In this document: positions 26,495 to 34,498 of the stretch, piece after piece
How the letters are laid out: every line of letters begins with the position of its first letter
How positions within the stretch are numbered: the stretch's first letter is position 1
DNA from: a bacterium
GTDB lineage: Bacteria; Bacillota; Clostridia; Lachnospirales; Lachnospiraceae
Reading direction: 5' to 3'
Length of the DNA stretch: 64,000 nt
NCBI GenBank assembly: GCA_023666335.1
Contig: JAMPCE010000002.1
Span: 62,001-126,000 of the forward strand
Program-made: the position numbers and the translations under genes
The notes under the pieces: model-generated
What the model was told of the DNA's origin: nothing
Seen by the model: the letters and a program-made list of their open reading frames with translations, nothing else
Database searches by the model: none

Positions 26495-28738
26495 TTAATC
26501 TTTTAACAGCGAGTACGCCGTGATCTTTTTGATCGGCGCGGACAGAAGCACGCTGATGATAAATGCCGCCGCCGTAAATGCCGCCGCAAATGCGATCAGG
26601 ATCAGGATCGATACTTCAAAATGATTTTTGACAGCCCCGATCAGAGAAAAGATAACATTGTCGATCGCGGGAAGATACCATAATCCTGCTGCCGCCGAAA
26701 TAAAGGATGCCCCTGCCACGACAGGGATAAACGCGAGCGCCGTCTTCATGGTGAGCTGCCTGTTCGTGTATCCGATCGCCTTGTAGATCCCGAATTCCTG
26801 TCTGCGCCTGCTGAGCATGGAATTGATGATGACATACATCACGAGCAGTACCATCAGGACGGAGATCACAAACAGGACCAGCACAACGGCGGAAACAATG
26901 CCGGTATACATCTTTTGCCCGTTCTCATTCATCTGTTCAAAATTGACGGACGCTTTCACTACTGTATCGTACTTTTCTTCATATTCCTTTATGAACGCCC
27001 CGGCTTCTTTCTCGTGCAGATAAACATTGACGGAATCCGGCTTTTCACCGATTTTTTCATATCCTTTTCCGGTCAGCTGACATACCGCTCCGGCATTGTT
27101 GACGCTTTGGATATAGCCAGTTACCGTGTAATCCTCCGCCTTGGAGCCGACGGTTATCTCGATCTTCCCACCGATCGGATAATCGTCCGCAAGCGCGTTT
27201 CCGACTGCGATCTCATTCTCTTTTTCGGGGCTGCGGCCTTCGTAACAGATATCGTTCGTCACTTTGGAAAAATCTTCACACACAAAGGCGGTCAGACTGC
27301 CATCCGTATAGCTTACGGGAACGGACGCATATTCCAGCAAAAGACTGACACGCGTGTCATTTTCCAGCAATTCTTTCAACTCCGCCATTTTTCCGTCCTC
27401 CGCCGTAAAGATCACGGACGGCAGTTCCTCGGAAAGGGTATTCATAAAATTGTCCGGCTTGATCGTTACATTATATAAGAGTGTCCCCGCAAACGATAAG
27501 AGCACCATGATGCCGAAAGAGACGATAAACAGCAAAATATTCTGCCCCGCCGATTCCGCTCCGACAACGCCCCGGATCGCATTGATCGGCTCCAGTTTGT
27601 AGATCTTTCCTGCCGAAAGATACGAAAAGAGCAGGATTGCAAAAATCAGGATCAATCCTGTGATCAGCGTCGCCGTGATATCAAACACGGGCGTATAGGA
27701 AAATCCCGACTGGACCGCCAAAATACCCGCCACAAAGGGCAGAACGGCATAAGATGCGGCGATTCCGGCGATCGCGGCAAGCGCGCCCACAAGCACATAG
27801 GGCATGACCGTGGCTGCAATGATCATATTGCTGGTATAACCGATCGCCTTTAAGACGCCCATCTGCGCCAGTTCATCCTCGATCGCGCTCTTGATCCGGA
27901 AATTGCTGAGGAAAATACTCACAACGAGTATGATCGCGGCAAGCGCCAGAAAGATGACGATCAGCAGCGTACAGACCATCGTTCTGGTCTGCTTTGCGGT
28001 CGCCCTGTCGCCTATGCTGATCAGCGCGATCCCCTTGTCTTTGATCATCTCGGAGATTCCGTTTTTCAGTTCATTCAAATCGGCGTTTTTGTCCGCCCTG
28101 ACGGAATATTCCGTGACAGCGCTGCCGTCGTATTCTTCCGCCAGTTCCTCATAGAGCGCCTCCGGGAGATAGCCGCCGATCAGCCCCGTACCGTAATTGC
28201 CGTACTGCATTTCCTGCACGATGCCGCCGACAGGATAAGTATGCTCCCTGCCGTCTATGCTGTAAGTGATGTCGGACTTTTCCGCAAAACCGCCCAGCTC
28301 CCGCATATACAGGGGAATATAGGCAGAATCGTCCGCCGCCCCGGCGTCTTTTTGGATGTCAAGCAGGTTTAAGGTCCTTTCCTCGTCGATGTTGTAAAAA
28401 ACAGTATTCATATCAAAATCGGAACCGGCAAATTCGCGGACCGTCACCGACGTAAAGAGCCCGCCGTGCTTTTCTGCAAGCGATACGCCGTCGATCTCTT
28501 CCACTTCCGCAAGCAGATCCTCGTTGTCCTGCATTTTAGGAATGATAAAATTCACATCCGCCGTGTCGAGTTCGTCAAACAGATCGTCATAAGCGTCAAA
28601 TGTCTGAAATGCGAGCACAAGCGCAATATTGATGATAAAAGCGGTCAGACAGATAAAGATACCGAAAGACAGATATTGTCCTTTTGCCTTTTTCAGGTTA
28701 TGTATAATAAGCGTGGCCAGTTTTTTCAATCTTACCAC
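26495..28738 (-). CDS. FtsX-type ABC transporter permease
   Basis: 747 residues, two FtsX domains with roughly ten membrane segments. The first segment (residues 20-45) is followed by a large extracytoplasmic domain of about 200 residues, then three segments near 245-390, a second external domain (430-610) and three final segments. This is the LolC/MacB/BceB-related design used in lipid, peptide or antimicrobial handling. Its start overlaps the ATPase gene by 7 bases. Substrate unknown. Confidence 0.85.
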   Translation of the reverse strand: MVRLKKLATLIIHNLKKAKGQYLSFGIFICLTAFIINIALVLAFQTFDAYDDLFDELDTADVNFIIPKMQDNEDLLAEVEEIDGVSLAEKHGGLFTSVTVREFAGSDFDMNTVFYNIDEERTLNLLDIQKDAGAADDSAYIPLYMRELGGFAEKSDITYSIDGREHTYPVGGIVQEMQYGNYGTGLIGGYLPEALYEELAEEYDGSAVTEYSVRADKNADLNELKNGISEMIKDKGIALISIGDRATAKQTRTMVCTLLIVIFLALAAIILVVSIFLSNFRIKSAIEDELAQMGVLKAIGYTSNMIIAATVMPYVLVGALAAIAGIAASYAVLPFVAGILAVQSGFSYTPVFDITATLITGLILIFAILLFSYLSAGKIYKLEPINAIRGVVGAESAGQNILLFIVSFGIMVLLSFAGTLLYNVTIKPDNFMNTLSEELPSVIFTAEDGKMAELKELLENDTRVSLLLEYASVPVSYTDGSLTAFVCEDFSKVTNDICYEGRSPEKENEIAVGNALADDYPIGGKIEITVGSKAEDYTVTGYIQSVNNAGAVCQLTGKGYEKIGEKPDSVNVYLHEKEAGAFIKEYEEKYDTVVKASVNFEQMNENGQKMYTGIVSAVVLVLFVISVLMVLLVMYVIINSMLSRRRQEFGIYKAIGYTNRQLTMKTALAFIPVVAGASFISAAAGLWYLPAIDNVIFSLIGAVKNHFEVSILILIAFAAAFTAAAFIISVLLSAPIKKITAYSLLKD

Positions 28739-29493
28739 CCCATTTCCTTGATGAAGCGCTCCAGTTTTTCGCTTCTTTCGCTGTTGTCCGGCTCATATTT
28801 CCCCAGATCGCATTCGCCGAAGATCTTGCCGTCCCGAATATAGAGAATGCGGTTTCCCCGCAGCGCTGATTTCTTGTCGTGCGTGACCATGACGATGCTC
28901 TGCCCTTTCGCGTGAAGCGAGGTGAAAACATCGAGAACTGCCGCTGAATTTGCAGAATTTAACGCGCCGGTCGGCTCGTCTGCAAAAAGCACGTTCGGCT
29001 CGTTGATGACCGCTCTGACGATCCCGGCGCGCTGCGCTTCGCCGCCCGAGATCTGCGCGGAAGTTTTTTTCCAGGTCTTCTCCGGAATATTGACCAGAGA
29101 AAACAACTCCTCCGCCCGGCTTTTGATCGCGTTCCGGTCTTTGCTCGTGAGCACGCCTGCCGTGATGACATTATCCATCAGGTTCATCCGATCGATCAGA
29201 TAGATCTGCTGAAACACGAATCCGCACTCCTTGCGCCGAAATACCGCCAGTTTGTCATTGTTTAATTTTGTAATGTCTGTTCCGTCGAAAAGGATCTCTC
29301 CGCCGTCCGGCCGATCCATCCCCGACAGGGAATACATCAAAGTCGATTTCCCCGCTCCCGATGATCCCATGATCACGGTAAAATCTCCTTTGAAAATAGA
29401 GAGATTCAGATCTGAATAAATGACCTGAAGGCTTTCGCCTTTGCCGAAAGCCTTTTTCAAATGCTTTGCCGATATGACTGTCTCTTTGTCCAT
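28732..29493 (-). CDS. ABC transporter ATP-binding protein
   Basis: 254 residues from ATG 29493 (AAAGGCGG upstream); the frame extends to 29577 without a site. Walker A G-S-S-G-A-G-K-S-T near residue 42, Q-loop, signature S-G-G-E-A-Q-R, Walker B V-L-F-A-D-E-P-T-G and the H-loop V-T-H-D. Typical of the MacB/LolD class that pairs with FtsX permeases. First gene of ATPase-permease-XRE. Confidence 0.9.
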   Translation of the reverse strand: MDKETVISAKHLKKAFGKGESLQVIYSDLNLSIFKGDFTVIMGSSGAGKSTLMYSLSGMDRPDGGEILFDGTDITKLNNDKLAVFRRKECGFVFQQIYLIDRMNLMDNVITAGVLTSKDRNAIKSRAEELFSLVNIPEKTWKKTSAQISGGEAQRAGIVRAVINEPNVLFADEPTGALNSANSAAVLDVFTSLHAKGQSIVMVTHDKKSALRGNRILYIRDGKIFGECDLGKYEPDNSERSEKLERFIKEMGW

Positions 29494-29611
29494 GACACAA
29501 CCGCCTTTCTCTTTCTTTTGATGATGTATCCACCATACAGAAAAAGTGCAGACTGCGCCAGCAACAATTGTTTCCATTTGTATCTTTTTTGCTACTTTCC
29601 GTTTCCTACGG

Positions 29612-30781
29612 TCAATCCGCCTCCCCGCCGTCGAGAAGCTTTCTCACTTCCTCGATGCCAATCTCCCGCTCCCTTGCGATCCGCGCCAGATCGTCGTACT
29701 CGAACTTCGCACGCGAAACGCCGTAGCCGGAAGAGACCTTGCGCCGCACTTCCCCGTAAGGCGTGGCGATTGTTTCCACGCTGCGCTCCATCACATATCT
29801 GCGCGTGACGGCTTCCCGCACGCCGATGGTCGTCGTGTATCGGAAGATGAGACGCAGCATCTTTTCCCGCTCCTCCTCCGCGCACATCACCCGGATCAGC
29901 GTGCCGGGGCGGGACTTTTTCATGCCGATGGGGACGGTGTAGACTTCACGCGCGCCGCCCGCAAAAAGGCGCTCCGTGGCAAACGCGATCTCCTCCGCCG
30001 TCATATCGTCCACGTTGCAGGAAAGTTCCAGCACAACGTCCGTGCGGTCCCCGCTTTCCCCCAGCATGGCGCGGACACAGTTTGCCGCCGCAAATTCCTT
30101 TTTTCCCATGCCGTAGCCGATGGCATGCGTTCTCATGACCGGCATCTCGCCAAATCGGTTTGCATAATATTTCAACAAAGCCGCGCCCGTGGGCGTGCAG
30201 AGTTCTCCCCGGATCTCTCCCCCGTAGGTGGGAATGCCCTGTAAGAGATAAGCGGTCGCAGGCGCAGGCACGGGCAGGATCCCGTGCGCGCACCTCACCT
30301 GACCGCACCCCACATGAACGGGCGAAGCCGCCACCTCGTCGGGCGCAAGTTCATTCATCAACAGGCAGACCGCCGTGACGTCGGCGATCGCATCCATCGT
30401 GCCGACCTCGTGAAAATGGATGTCGGTGACGGGTACGCCGTGCACATGGCTCTCCGCCTCCGCGATCATCCCGTAAACGGCGAGGATATCCTTTTTGACC
30501 TCTTCGGTCAATTTAAGTTCCCCGACGATGTGCCCGATCTCGTGCATCCCGCTGTGGTGATGGTGCGCCGCGCCCTCTTCCTCTCCATTGACCAACACGG
30601 TCATATGGGTTCCGGTGATCCCGCACCGGACCGCCTTTTCCCTGCGGATCTCCACGCCGGGAATCCCCAGCGCATTCAGCCGCTCCACGAATGCGTCCGG
30701 GTCAGGTAACAGTTCCAACAGCGCGGCGGTCAGCATATCGCCCGCCGCGCCCATTCCGCAGTCCAAATAGAGTGTTTTCAT
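29612..30781 (-). CDS. larC: Nickel-pincer cofactor biosynthesis protein LarC
   Basis: 389 residues, one uninterrupted frame; in Lactobacillus plantarum larC is read through a programmed frameshift. It inserts nickel into the pyridinium dithiocarboxylate cofactor of lactate racemase and related enzymes, using CTP. The family start L-Y-L-D-C-G-M-G-A-A-G-D-M-L, a His-rich loop H-H-H-H (about residue 74), H-F-H-E-V-G-T-M-D-A-I-A-D and the C-P-T-G-A-type motif (C-T-P-T-G-A-A-L-L) are present. larA, larB and larE are absent from the window, so it may serve another enzyme or act with distant genes. Confidence 0.92.
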   Translation of the reverse strand: MKTLYLDCGMGAAGDMLTAALLELLPDPDAFVERLNALGIPGVEIRREKAVRCGITGTHMTVLVNGEEEGAAHHHHSGMHEIGHIVGELKLTEEVKKDILAVYGMIAEAESHVHGVPVTDIHFHEVGTMDAIADVTAVCLLMNELAPDEVAASPVHVGCGQVRCAHGILPVPAPATAYLLQGIPTYGGEIRGELCTPTGAALLKYYANRFGEMPVMRTHAIGYGMGKKEFAAANCVRAMLGESGDRTDVVLELSCNVDDMTAEEIAFATERLFAGGAREVYTVPIGMKKSRPGTLIRVMCAEEEREKMLRLIFRYTTTIGVREAVTRRYVMERSVETIATPYGEVRRKVSSGYGVSRAKFEYDDLARIAREREIGIEEVRKLLDGGEAD

Positions 30782-30837
30782 AGTGTAATTCCTCCACGCC
30801 AGAGCCGTTTACGATCTGCCTGCCCTGTCTAAGCTGT

Positions 30838-31176
30838 CTACCGCAATTCAGAGTCCGCACTGTTTTTTCTTTGAAACAGCGCCGCCCTTACCACGCCTTT
30901 CGGATCCTTGATCAGAAGATATACCAGCCAGATGATCAGACCGAGCGCCACCACGGAAAGCCCGAGGAAGAAGTCGTTCAACATATCTTCCGGCGCCGGC
31001 GTAAAATATGCCGCGTGCAGCTCTGCATACTCGAAAGCAGCATCCACCAGCCACATCAGGGAAGCGCCCCAGTACAGAAAGCAGAGCGTTCCGACTTTCA
31101 TCTCGTTATTCGGCGCGCTTCTGTACCAGATCACGGTGCAGATGATGGCGGCAAAAACCGTCGTCAGTAATGTCAT
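30838..31176 (-). CDS. Small membrane protein upstream of larC (second of a pair)
   Basis: 112 residues from ATG 31176 (GGGAGGGCGG upstream). Three hydrophobic segments: an N-terminal one (L-L-T-T-V-F-A-A-I-I-C-T-V-I), one with L-C-F-L-Y-W-G-A-S-L-M-W-L-V-D-A-A-F-E-Y and one with V-A-L-G-L-I-I-W-L-V-Y-L-L. It overlaps the end of the gene upstream by ATGA, and larC starts 56 bases downstream. I do not recognise a named family. Cotranscription with larC suggests a metal or cofactor-related role, by inference only. Confidence 0.7.
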   Translation of the reverse strand: MTLLTTVFAAIICTVIWYRSAPNNEMKVGTLCFLYWGASLMWLVDAAFEYAELHAAYFTPAPEDMLNDFFLGLSVVALGLIIWLVYLLIKDPKGVVRAALFQRKNSADSELR

Positions 31177-31601
31177 CTCGCCGCCCTCCCTTTCTTTGCA
31201 CCGGGCAGTTCTTTTAACGCTCTGTTTTCTATCAGCGACGTGACCGCGACCATACCGCCCCAAACCGCTGTCACTAAGACCGCCATCGTAACGCCCACGG
31301 TTGACATCTCATGCACCATCTCCGCCATATCCGCAGGATCCGCCGCTGCGGTGAGGAACGGGAACCACGGCACTACCTCGCCGTGCCAGACGTGCTCAAA
31401 TGCAAGAAGCGCCGAACCGCCCCAGAGCAGCTTGTTGAGCCACCCGAGCTTTCTGGAGAACGGGATCTTCTCCGCTTCTTCCGTCGTCGCTCCGTCCAAT
31501 GACACCGATACCGTCTCCGGTTCCGTCTCCCTCGCCTTTACCGCCTTTGTTACCACCGTTGTGACGACGGCTTCCGCCGCCGGAACAAAAAAACATGCCA
31601 T
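31173..31601 (-). CDS. Small membrane protein upstream of larC (first of a pair)
   Basis: 142 residues. Short amphipathic start, a loop rich in Glu/Thr, then two membrane segments: L-N-K-L-L-W-G-G-S-A-L-L-A-F-E-H-V-W-H-G-E-V-V-P-W and V-T-M-A-V-L-V-T-A-V-W-G-G-M-V-A-V. The conserved His-Val-Trp-His pair in the membrane region could bind a metal. AAAGGAG precedes the ATG. From memory, similar proteins are common in clostridia and uncharacterised. First gene downstream of the attenuator-like leader. Confidence 0.7.
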   Translation of the reverse strand: MACFFVPAAEAVVTTVVTKAVKARETEPETVSVSLDGATTEEAEKIPFSRKLGWLNKLLWGGSALLAFEHVWHGEVVPWFPFLTAAADPADMAEMVHEMSTVGVTMAVLVTAVWGGMVAVTSLIENRALKELPGAKKGRAAR

Positions 31602-31652
31602 TGCTTTATTCTCCTTTCAATTTTGATAAAACAGTTTCGCCGTACGCCAAAC

Positions 31653-31771
31653 AAAAAAGGCATACGCTGTCTCTCTTCAGAGAAAACGCATACCTTCAAG
31701 ATACGCAATCCGCAAATTCCGTAAAACAATTCGGGGCACTTCTGTGCCGACGGCCGGCTTCTGCACGGTCT
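31653..31771 (-). promoter_or_regulatory. Leader with alternative antiterminator and terminator hairpins
   Basis: On the minus strand the leader ends in a terminator: GGTATGCG (complement 31687-31694) pairs with CGTATGCC (complement 31659-31666), followed by TTTTTT. The 5' half of that stem can instead pair with the GCGTATC just upstream (complement of 31700-31706) over seven base pairs, counting wobbles. Further upstream are small hairpins such as GGCAC-AGAA-GTGCC. This is the layout of a riboswitch or attenuator. The sensed signal is unknown. Confidence 0.65.
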
Positions 31772-31777
31772 GCAAAA

Positions 31778-31807
31778 AATATAGCACACCGCCCCTGCTT
31801 TTGTCAA
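31778..31807 (-). promoter_or_regulatory. Promoter of the membrane-pair/larC operon
   Basis: On the minus strand TTGACA (complement of 31802-31807), an 18-base spacer, and TATATT (complement of 31778-31783). It gives a leader of about 170 bases. Confidence 0.8.
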
Positions 31808-31948
31808 GGCGCGCCGCGCTTAACCGATATCCCAAAATTGAAATTTAAAAATTCGAATTGTTCAGCAATCCTTTACTATACAAACTGTGGGATTTTGGAT
31901 ATAATATAATCTGATAATACAAAACACTCAGAGGGAGGCACGGTTGTT

Positions 31949-32170
31949 ATGTTAGCGGCAGTAAAGGGATATTATAACGGCAATCATATCGTGATCAATG
32001 AAAATATCGATCTGTATACCGGACAGGAAGTTATCGTGACGATTCTGGACACACCGAATCAGCCTGAAAAGAAAATAGATCTGAAAAAATACATGAACAG
32101 AGGTGAAAAGATGTTCCACACCGATGCGCAGGATCATATACGGGAGATGCGGAATCATGACAGACTATAA
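31949..32170 (+). CDS. VapB-like antitoxin
   Basis: 73 residues. It opens with an AbrB/swapped-hairpin-like beta strand (A-A-V-K-G-Y-Y-N-G-N-H-I-V-I-N-E), then G-Q-E-V-I-V-T-I-L-D and a charged C-terminal helix that would wrap its toxin. GAGGGAGG precedes the start; a TATAAT-type box lies near 31903. Its last 14 bases overlap the PIN-domain gene. Expected to neutralise that toxin and autoregulate. Confidence 0.8.
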   Translation: MLAAVKGYYNGNHIVINENIDLYTGQEVIVTILDTPNQPEKKIDLKKYMNRGEKMFHTDAQDHIREMRNHDRL

Positions 32171-32582
32171 AAAAATCTTTTTAGATACCACCCCTATTAT
32201 CTATTTTCTGGATGCCGATATCAATTATGGTGAAAAGGTAGAACTTATCTTCAACGGATTCCTTGAAAAGAAATGCCCTATCATAACTTCAACGATCACC
32301 TGCGCGGAATATCTGACCTATCCCTACAAGACCGGGAACACAGAAAAAGTCAACGTTTTCTTTGAGTTTTTGACCGACTGCGGTATACAGATACAGCCGA
32401 TCGACATTGATATCGCGAAAAAAGCAGCGCAGATCCGCGCCGAATATAAAGATTTCAAGACAATGGACTGCCTACAGCTTGCTGCTGCCTGCTTACAAAA
32501 GTGTGATCTGTTTCTCACAAATGATAAGCAGCTGCGTCAATTTGAAGCGTTAAAATGTATGTTGATTGATGATTTTACATGA
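32157..32582 (+). CDS. PIN-domain toxin (VapC-like)
   Basis: 141 residues from ATG 32157, inside the antitoxin's last codons; the longer frame to 32103 overlaps more and has no site. PIN acidic residues: Asp in I-F-L-D-T-T-P-I-I-Y-F-L-D, Glu in T-C-A-E-Y-L, Asp in K-T-M-D-C-L-Q-L-A-A-A and N-D in F-L-T-N-D-K-Q-L. VapC toxins cleave tRNA or rRNA; the target here is not predictable. Confidence 0.88.
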   Translation: MTDYKKIFLDTTPIIYFLDADINYGEKVELIFNGFLEKKCPIITSTITCAEYLTYPYKTGNTEKVNVFFEFLTDCGIQIQPIDIDIAKKAAQIRAEYKDFKTMDCLQLAAACLQKCDLFLTNDKQLRQFEALKCMLIDDFT

Positions 32583-32649
32583 TATTTACAGCTAAAAATA
32601 TAAAAGCGCACGCTACAATAAAAGAAAACTGCGCAGGGGGATTTCCTTT

Positions 32650-33057
32650 ATGACGATCTTAGTAATCGACGCACAGGGCGGCGGCATCGGTCGGCAGCTT
32701 GTCTCGTCCATCACGCAGACCTTTCCCGACGCGGAACTGATCGCAGTCGGCACGAATACCACCGCAACAGCCGCTATGCTGAAAGCGGGTGCCCGCGCGG
32801 CAGCGACCGGCGAGAATGCGGTCGTTGTCGGCTGCCGAAAAGCGGATATCATCGTAGGGCCTGTCGGCATCGTAATCGCGGACGCCATGCTGGGCGAGAT
32901 CACGCCGAAGATGGCGCTTGCCGTCGCACAGAGCAGGGCGAAGCGCATCCTGATCCCGTTCAGCTACTGTGACAACGTGATCGTCGGCACATCCGCCGCG
33001 GGCACTTCCGCCCTGATCCAAAGCGCGGTGGAAGAGATTCAGAAGCAGGGCTGCTGA
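32650..33057 (+). CDS. DUF3842 family protein
   Basis: 135 residues, Rossmann-like: I-L-V-I-D-A-Q-G-G-G-I-G-R-Q-L at the N-terminus, G-T-N-T-T-A-T-A-A-M, then G-P-V-G-I-V-I-A-D-A-M-L-G-E-I-T-P. This matches DUF3842, a small clostridial family of unknown function. GGGGG-type ribosome site about 8 bases before ATG. Followed 53 bases later by azlC, with no terminator seen, so it may be cotranscribed with it. Confidence 0.85.
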   Translation: MTILVIDAQGGGIGRQLVSSITQTFPDAELIAVGTNTTATAAMLKAGARAAATGENAVVVGCRKADIIVGPVGIVIADAMLGEITPKMALAVAQSRAKRILIPFSYCDNVIVGTSAAGTSALIQSAVEEIQKQGC

Positions 33058-33110
33058 TCTCCGGATCCGCAGGCTTTCCCAATCATCAGACAAAGGAGTT
33101 GTCTTTCGCT

Positions 33111-33848
33111 ATGACAACAGAAAACAAGATCTGTTTCCGGCACGGTATGCGGGACGGCAGTCCCATCGCGCTGGGCTATTTTGCTGTGGCGTTCACGCTC
33201 GGCATCGCCGCCAAAAAAGCGGGGCTCTCTGCGATCCAGGCACTCACAGCCAGCGTCCTCAACAACGCCTCCGCCGGAGAATACGCGGGCTTCGCGCTGA
33301 TCGCCGCGGGCAGCACTTATCTGGAAACGGCAATAATGACTCTAGTGGTCAATGCAAGATATCTGCTGATGTCCTGCGCCCTCAGCCAAAAACTGAAACC
33401 GGACACGCCGCTCTATCACCGTATGCTGATCGCCTACGACGTGACGGACGAGATCTTCGGCATCTGCGTGGCGCAGCCGGGATACTTGAATCCGTGGTAT
33501 GCCTACGGCGCCATCGTGGTGGCGATCCCCGGCTGGGCGCTCGGTACGTTTTTCGGTGTCATCATGGGAAATGTGCTGCCGACCAGAGTGGTCAGCGCAT
33601 TGAGTGTGGGACTCTACGGTATGTTTCTGGCGATCATCATCCCGCCTGCCCGCAGGAACCGGGTGATCGCGGGCGTCGTCGCCGCAGGTTTTGCGGCGAG
33701 CTTCCTCGTCAACCGCCTGCCGCTGTTTGATGGTCTGTCCACAGGCGTAAAGACCATCGCGTTGACAGTTGCCCTTGCCCTTTTGGCGGCGGTCTTATTT
33801 CCGACCGACACGGTCAATCCTGCGGAGCAGAAAGAGGAGGTGCCCTGA
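33111..33848 (+). CDS. azlC: AzlC-family branched-chain amino acid exporter, large subunit
   Basis: 245 residues from ATG 33111 with AAAGGAG at 33092-33098; a TTG at 33099 would leave no space for the site. Eight or so membrane segments; the AzlC start G-M-R-D-G-S-P-I-A-L-G-Y-F-A-V-A-F-T-L-G and N-A-R-Y-L-L-M-S are typical. With AzlD it exports branched-chain amino acids or analogues. azlD starts two bases after its stop. Confidence 0.92.
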   Translation: MTTENKICFRHGMRDGSPIALGYFAVAFTLGIAAKKAGLSAIQALTASVLNNASAGEYAGFALIAAGSTYLETAIMTLVVNARYLLMSCALSQKLKPDTPLYHRMLIAYDVTDEIFGICVAQPGYLNPWYAYGAIVVAIPGWALGTFFGVIMGNVLPTRVVSALSVGLYGMFLAIIIPPARRNRVIAGVVAAGFAASFLVNRLPLFDGLSTGVKTIALTVALALLAAVLFPTDTVNPAEQKEEVP

Positions 33849-33850
33849 GC

Positions 33851-34165
33851 ATGGAACATAACATCTGGATCTATCTGCTCGTTATGGCGGTCGTCTCGTA
33901 TCTCATCCGCATGGCGCCGCTGGCGCTGATCCGCCGCGAGATCACGAACAAACTGCTGCGGTCTTTTCTCTTTTATGTGCCTTACGCGACGCTGGCGGTC
34001 ATGACGTTCCCCGCCATCATGGAAGCTACGCAGAAACCCGCGGCGGGACTCTGCGCCCTGATCGCAGGGATCGTGCTCGCATGGAAAGGTCGCAGCCTCT
34101 TTCAGGTGGCTGTCCTGTGCTGCGCCGTCGCTTTCGTCGTGGAACTGCTGCTTCTGCCGTTCTGA
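33851..34165 (+). CDS. azlD: AzlD-family exporter small subunit
   Basis: 104 residues with about four membrane segments; begins with a hydrophobic helix and a Y-L-I-R-M-A-P-L segment, then F-L-F-Y-V-P-Y-A-T-L-A-V-M-T-F-P typical of AzlD. Coupled to azlC (GAGGAGGTG site inside the azlC end). Confidence 0.9.
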   Translation: MEHNIWIYLLVMAVVSYLIRMAPLALIRREITNKLLRSFLFYVPYATLAVMTFPAIMEATQKPAAGLCALIAGIVLAWKGRSLFQVAVLCCAVAFVVELLLLPF

Positions 34166-34213
34166 CGCGCTGAACCCGCCAAACCCGCAGCCGCTTCTAT
34201 TTGACCGAAATGG

Positions 34214-34474
34214 TCAAAAATCACTAAACAGATTGACCTTTCCCACCACGCCGTCGTTGATCACATAGTAGGCGGTAAAATCCTCGGGCTTGACATAGAT
34301 CTGCATATTGGTGATCGAGTCCGCCTTGAAGCCCTTGGCGACGTAATGTGCTTTGACCCGTTCGGTCACTGTGTCCATATTGACCTCGTAATTCCGATAC
34401 TGCAAGATCACTTCCGTCATCGGTTCCTCCACTTTCTGTTCCTTTGTCATCACTTTCTTTTCTGTTGTCTCCAT
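34214..34474 (-). CDS. DUF6465 family protein
   Basis: 86 residues. A charged N-terminus rich in Glu and Lys, then E-V-I-L-Q-Y-R-N-Y-E-V, a helix R-V-K-A-H-Y-V-A-K-G-F and the C-terminal V-K-P-E-D-F-T-A-Y-Y-V-I-N-D: the layout of DUF6465, a Lachnospiraceae-type family of unknown function. AAGGAGG precedes the ATG. A small hairpin (TTGACC-GAAA-TGGTCAA, 34200-34216) overlaps its last codon. Confidence 0.75.
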   Translation of the reverse strand: METTEKKVMTKEQKVEEPMTEVILQYRNYEVNMDTVTERVKAHYVAKGFKADSITNMQIYVKPEDFTAYYVINDGVVGKVNLFSDF

Positions 34475-34498
34475 ATGTTCCTCCTTATCGTTTTCTAT

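Noticed and set aside
32103..32156. Earlier start for the PIN-domain toxin
   Set aside because: It would overlap the antitoxin far more deeply and lacks a ribosome site; the ATG at 32157 fits the PIN domain start.
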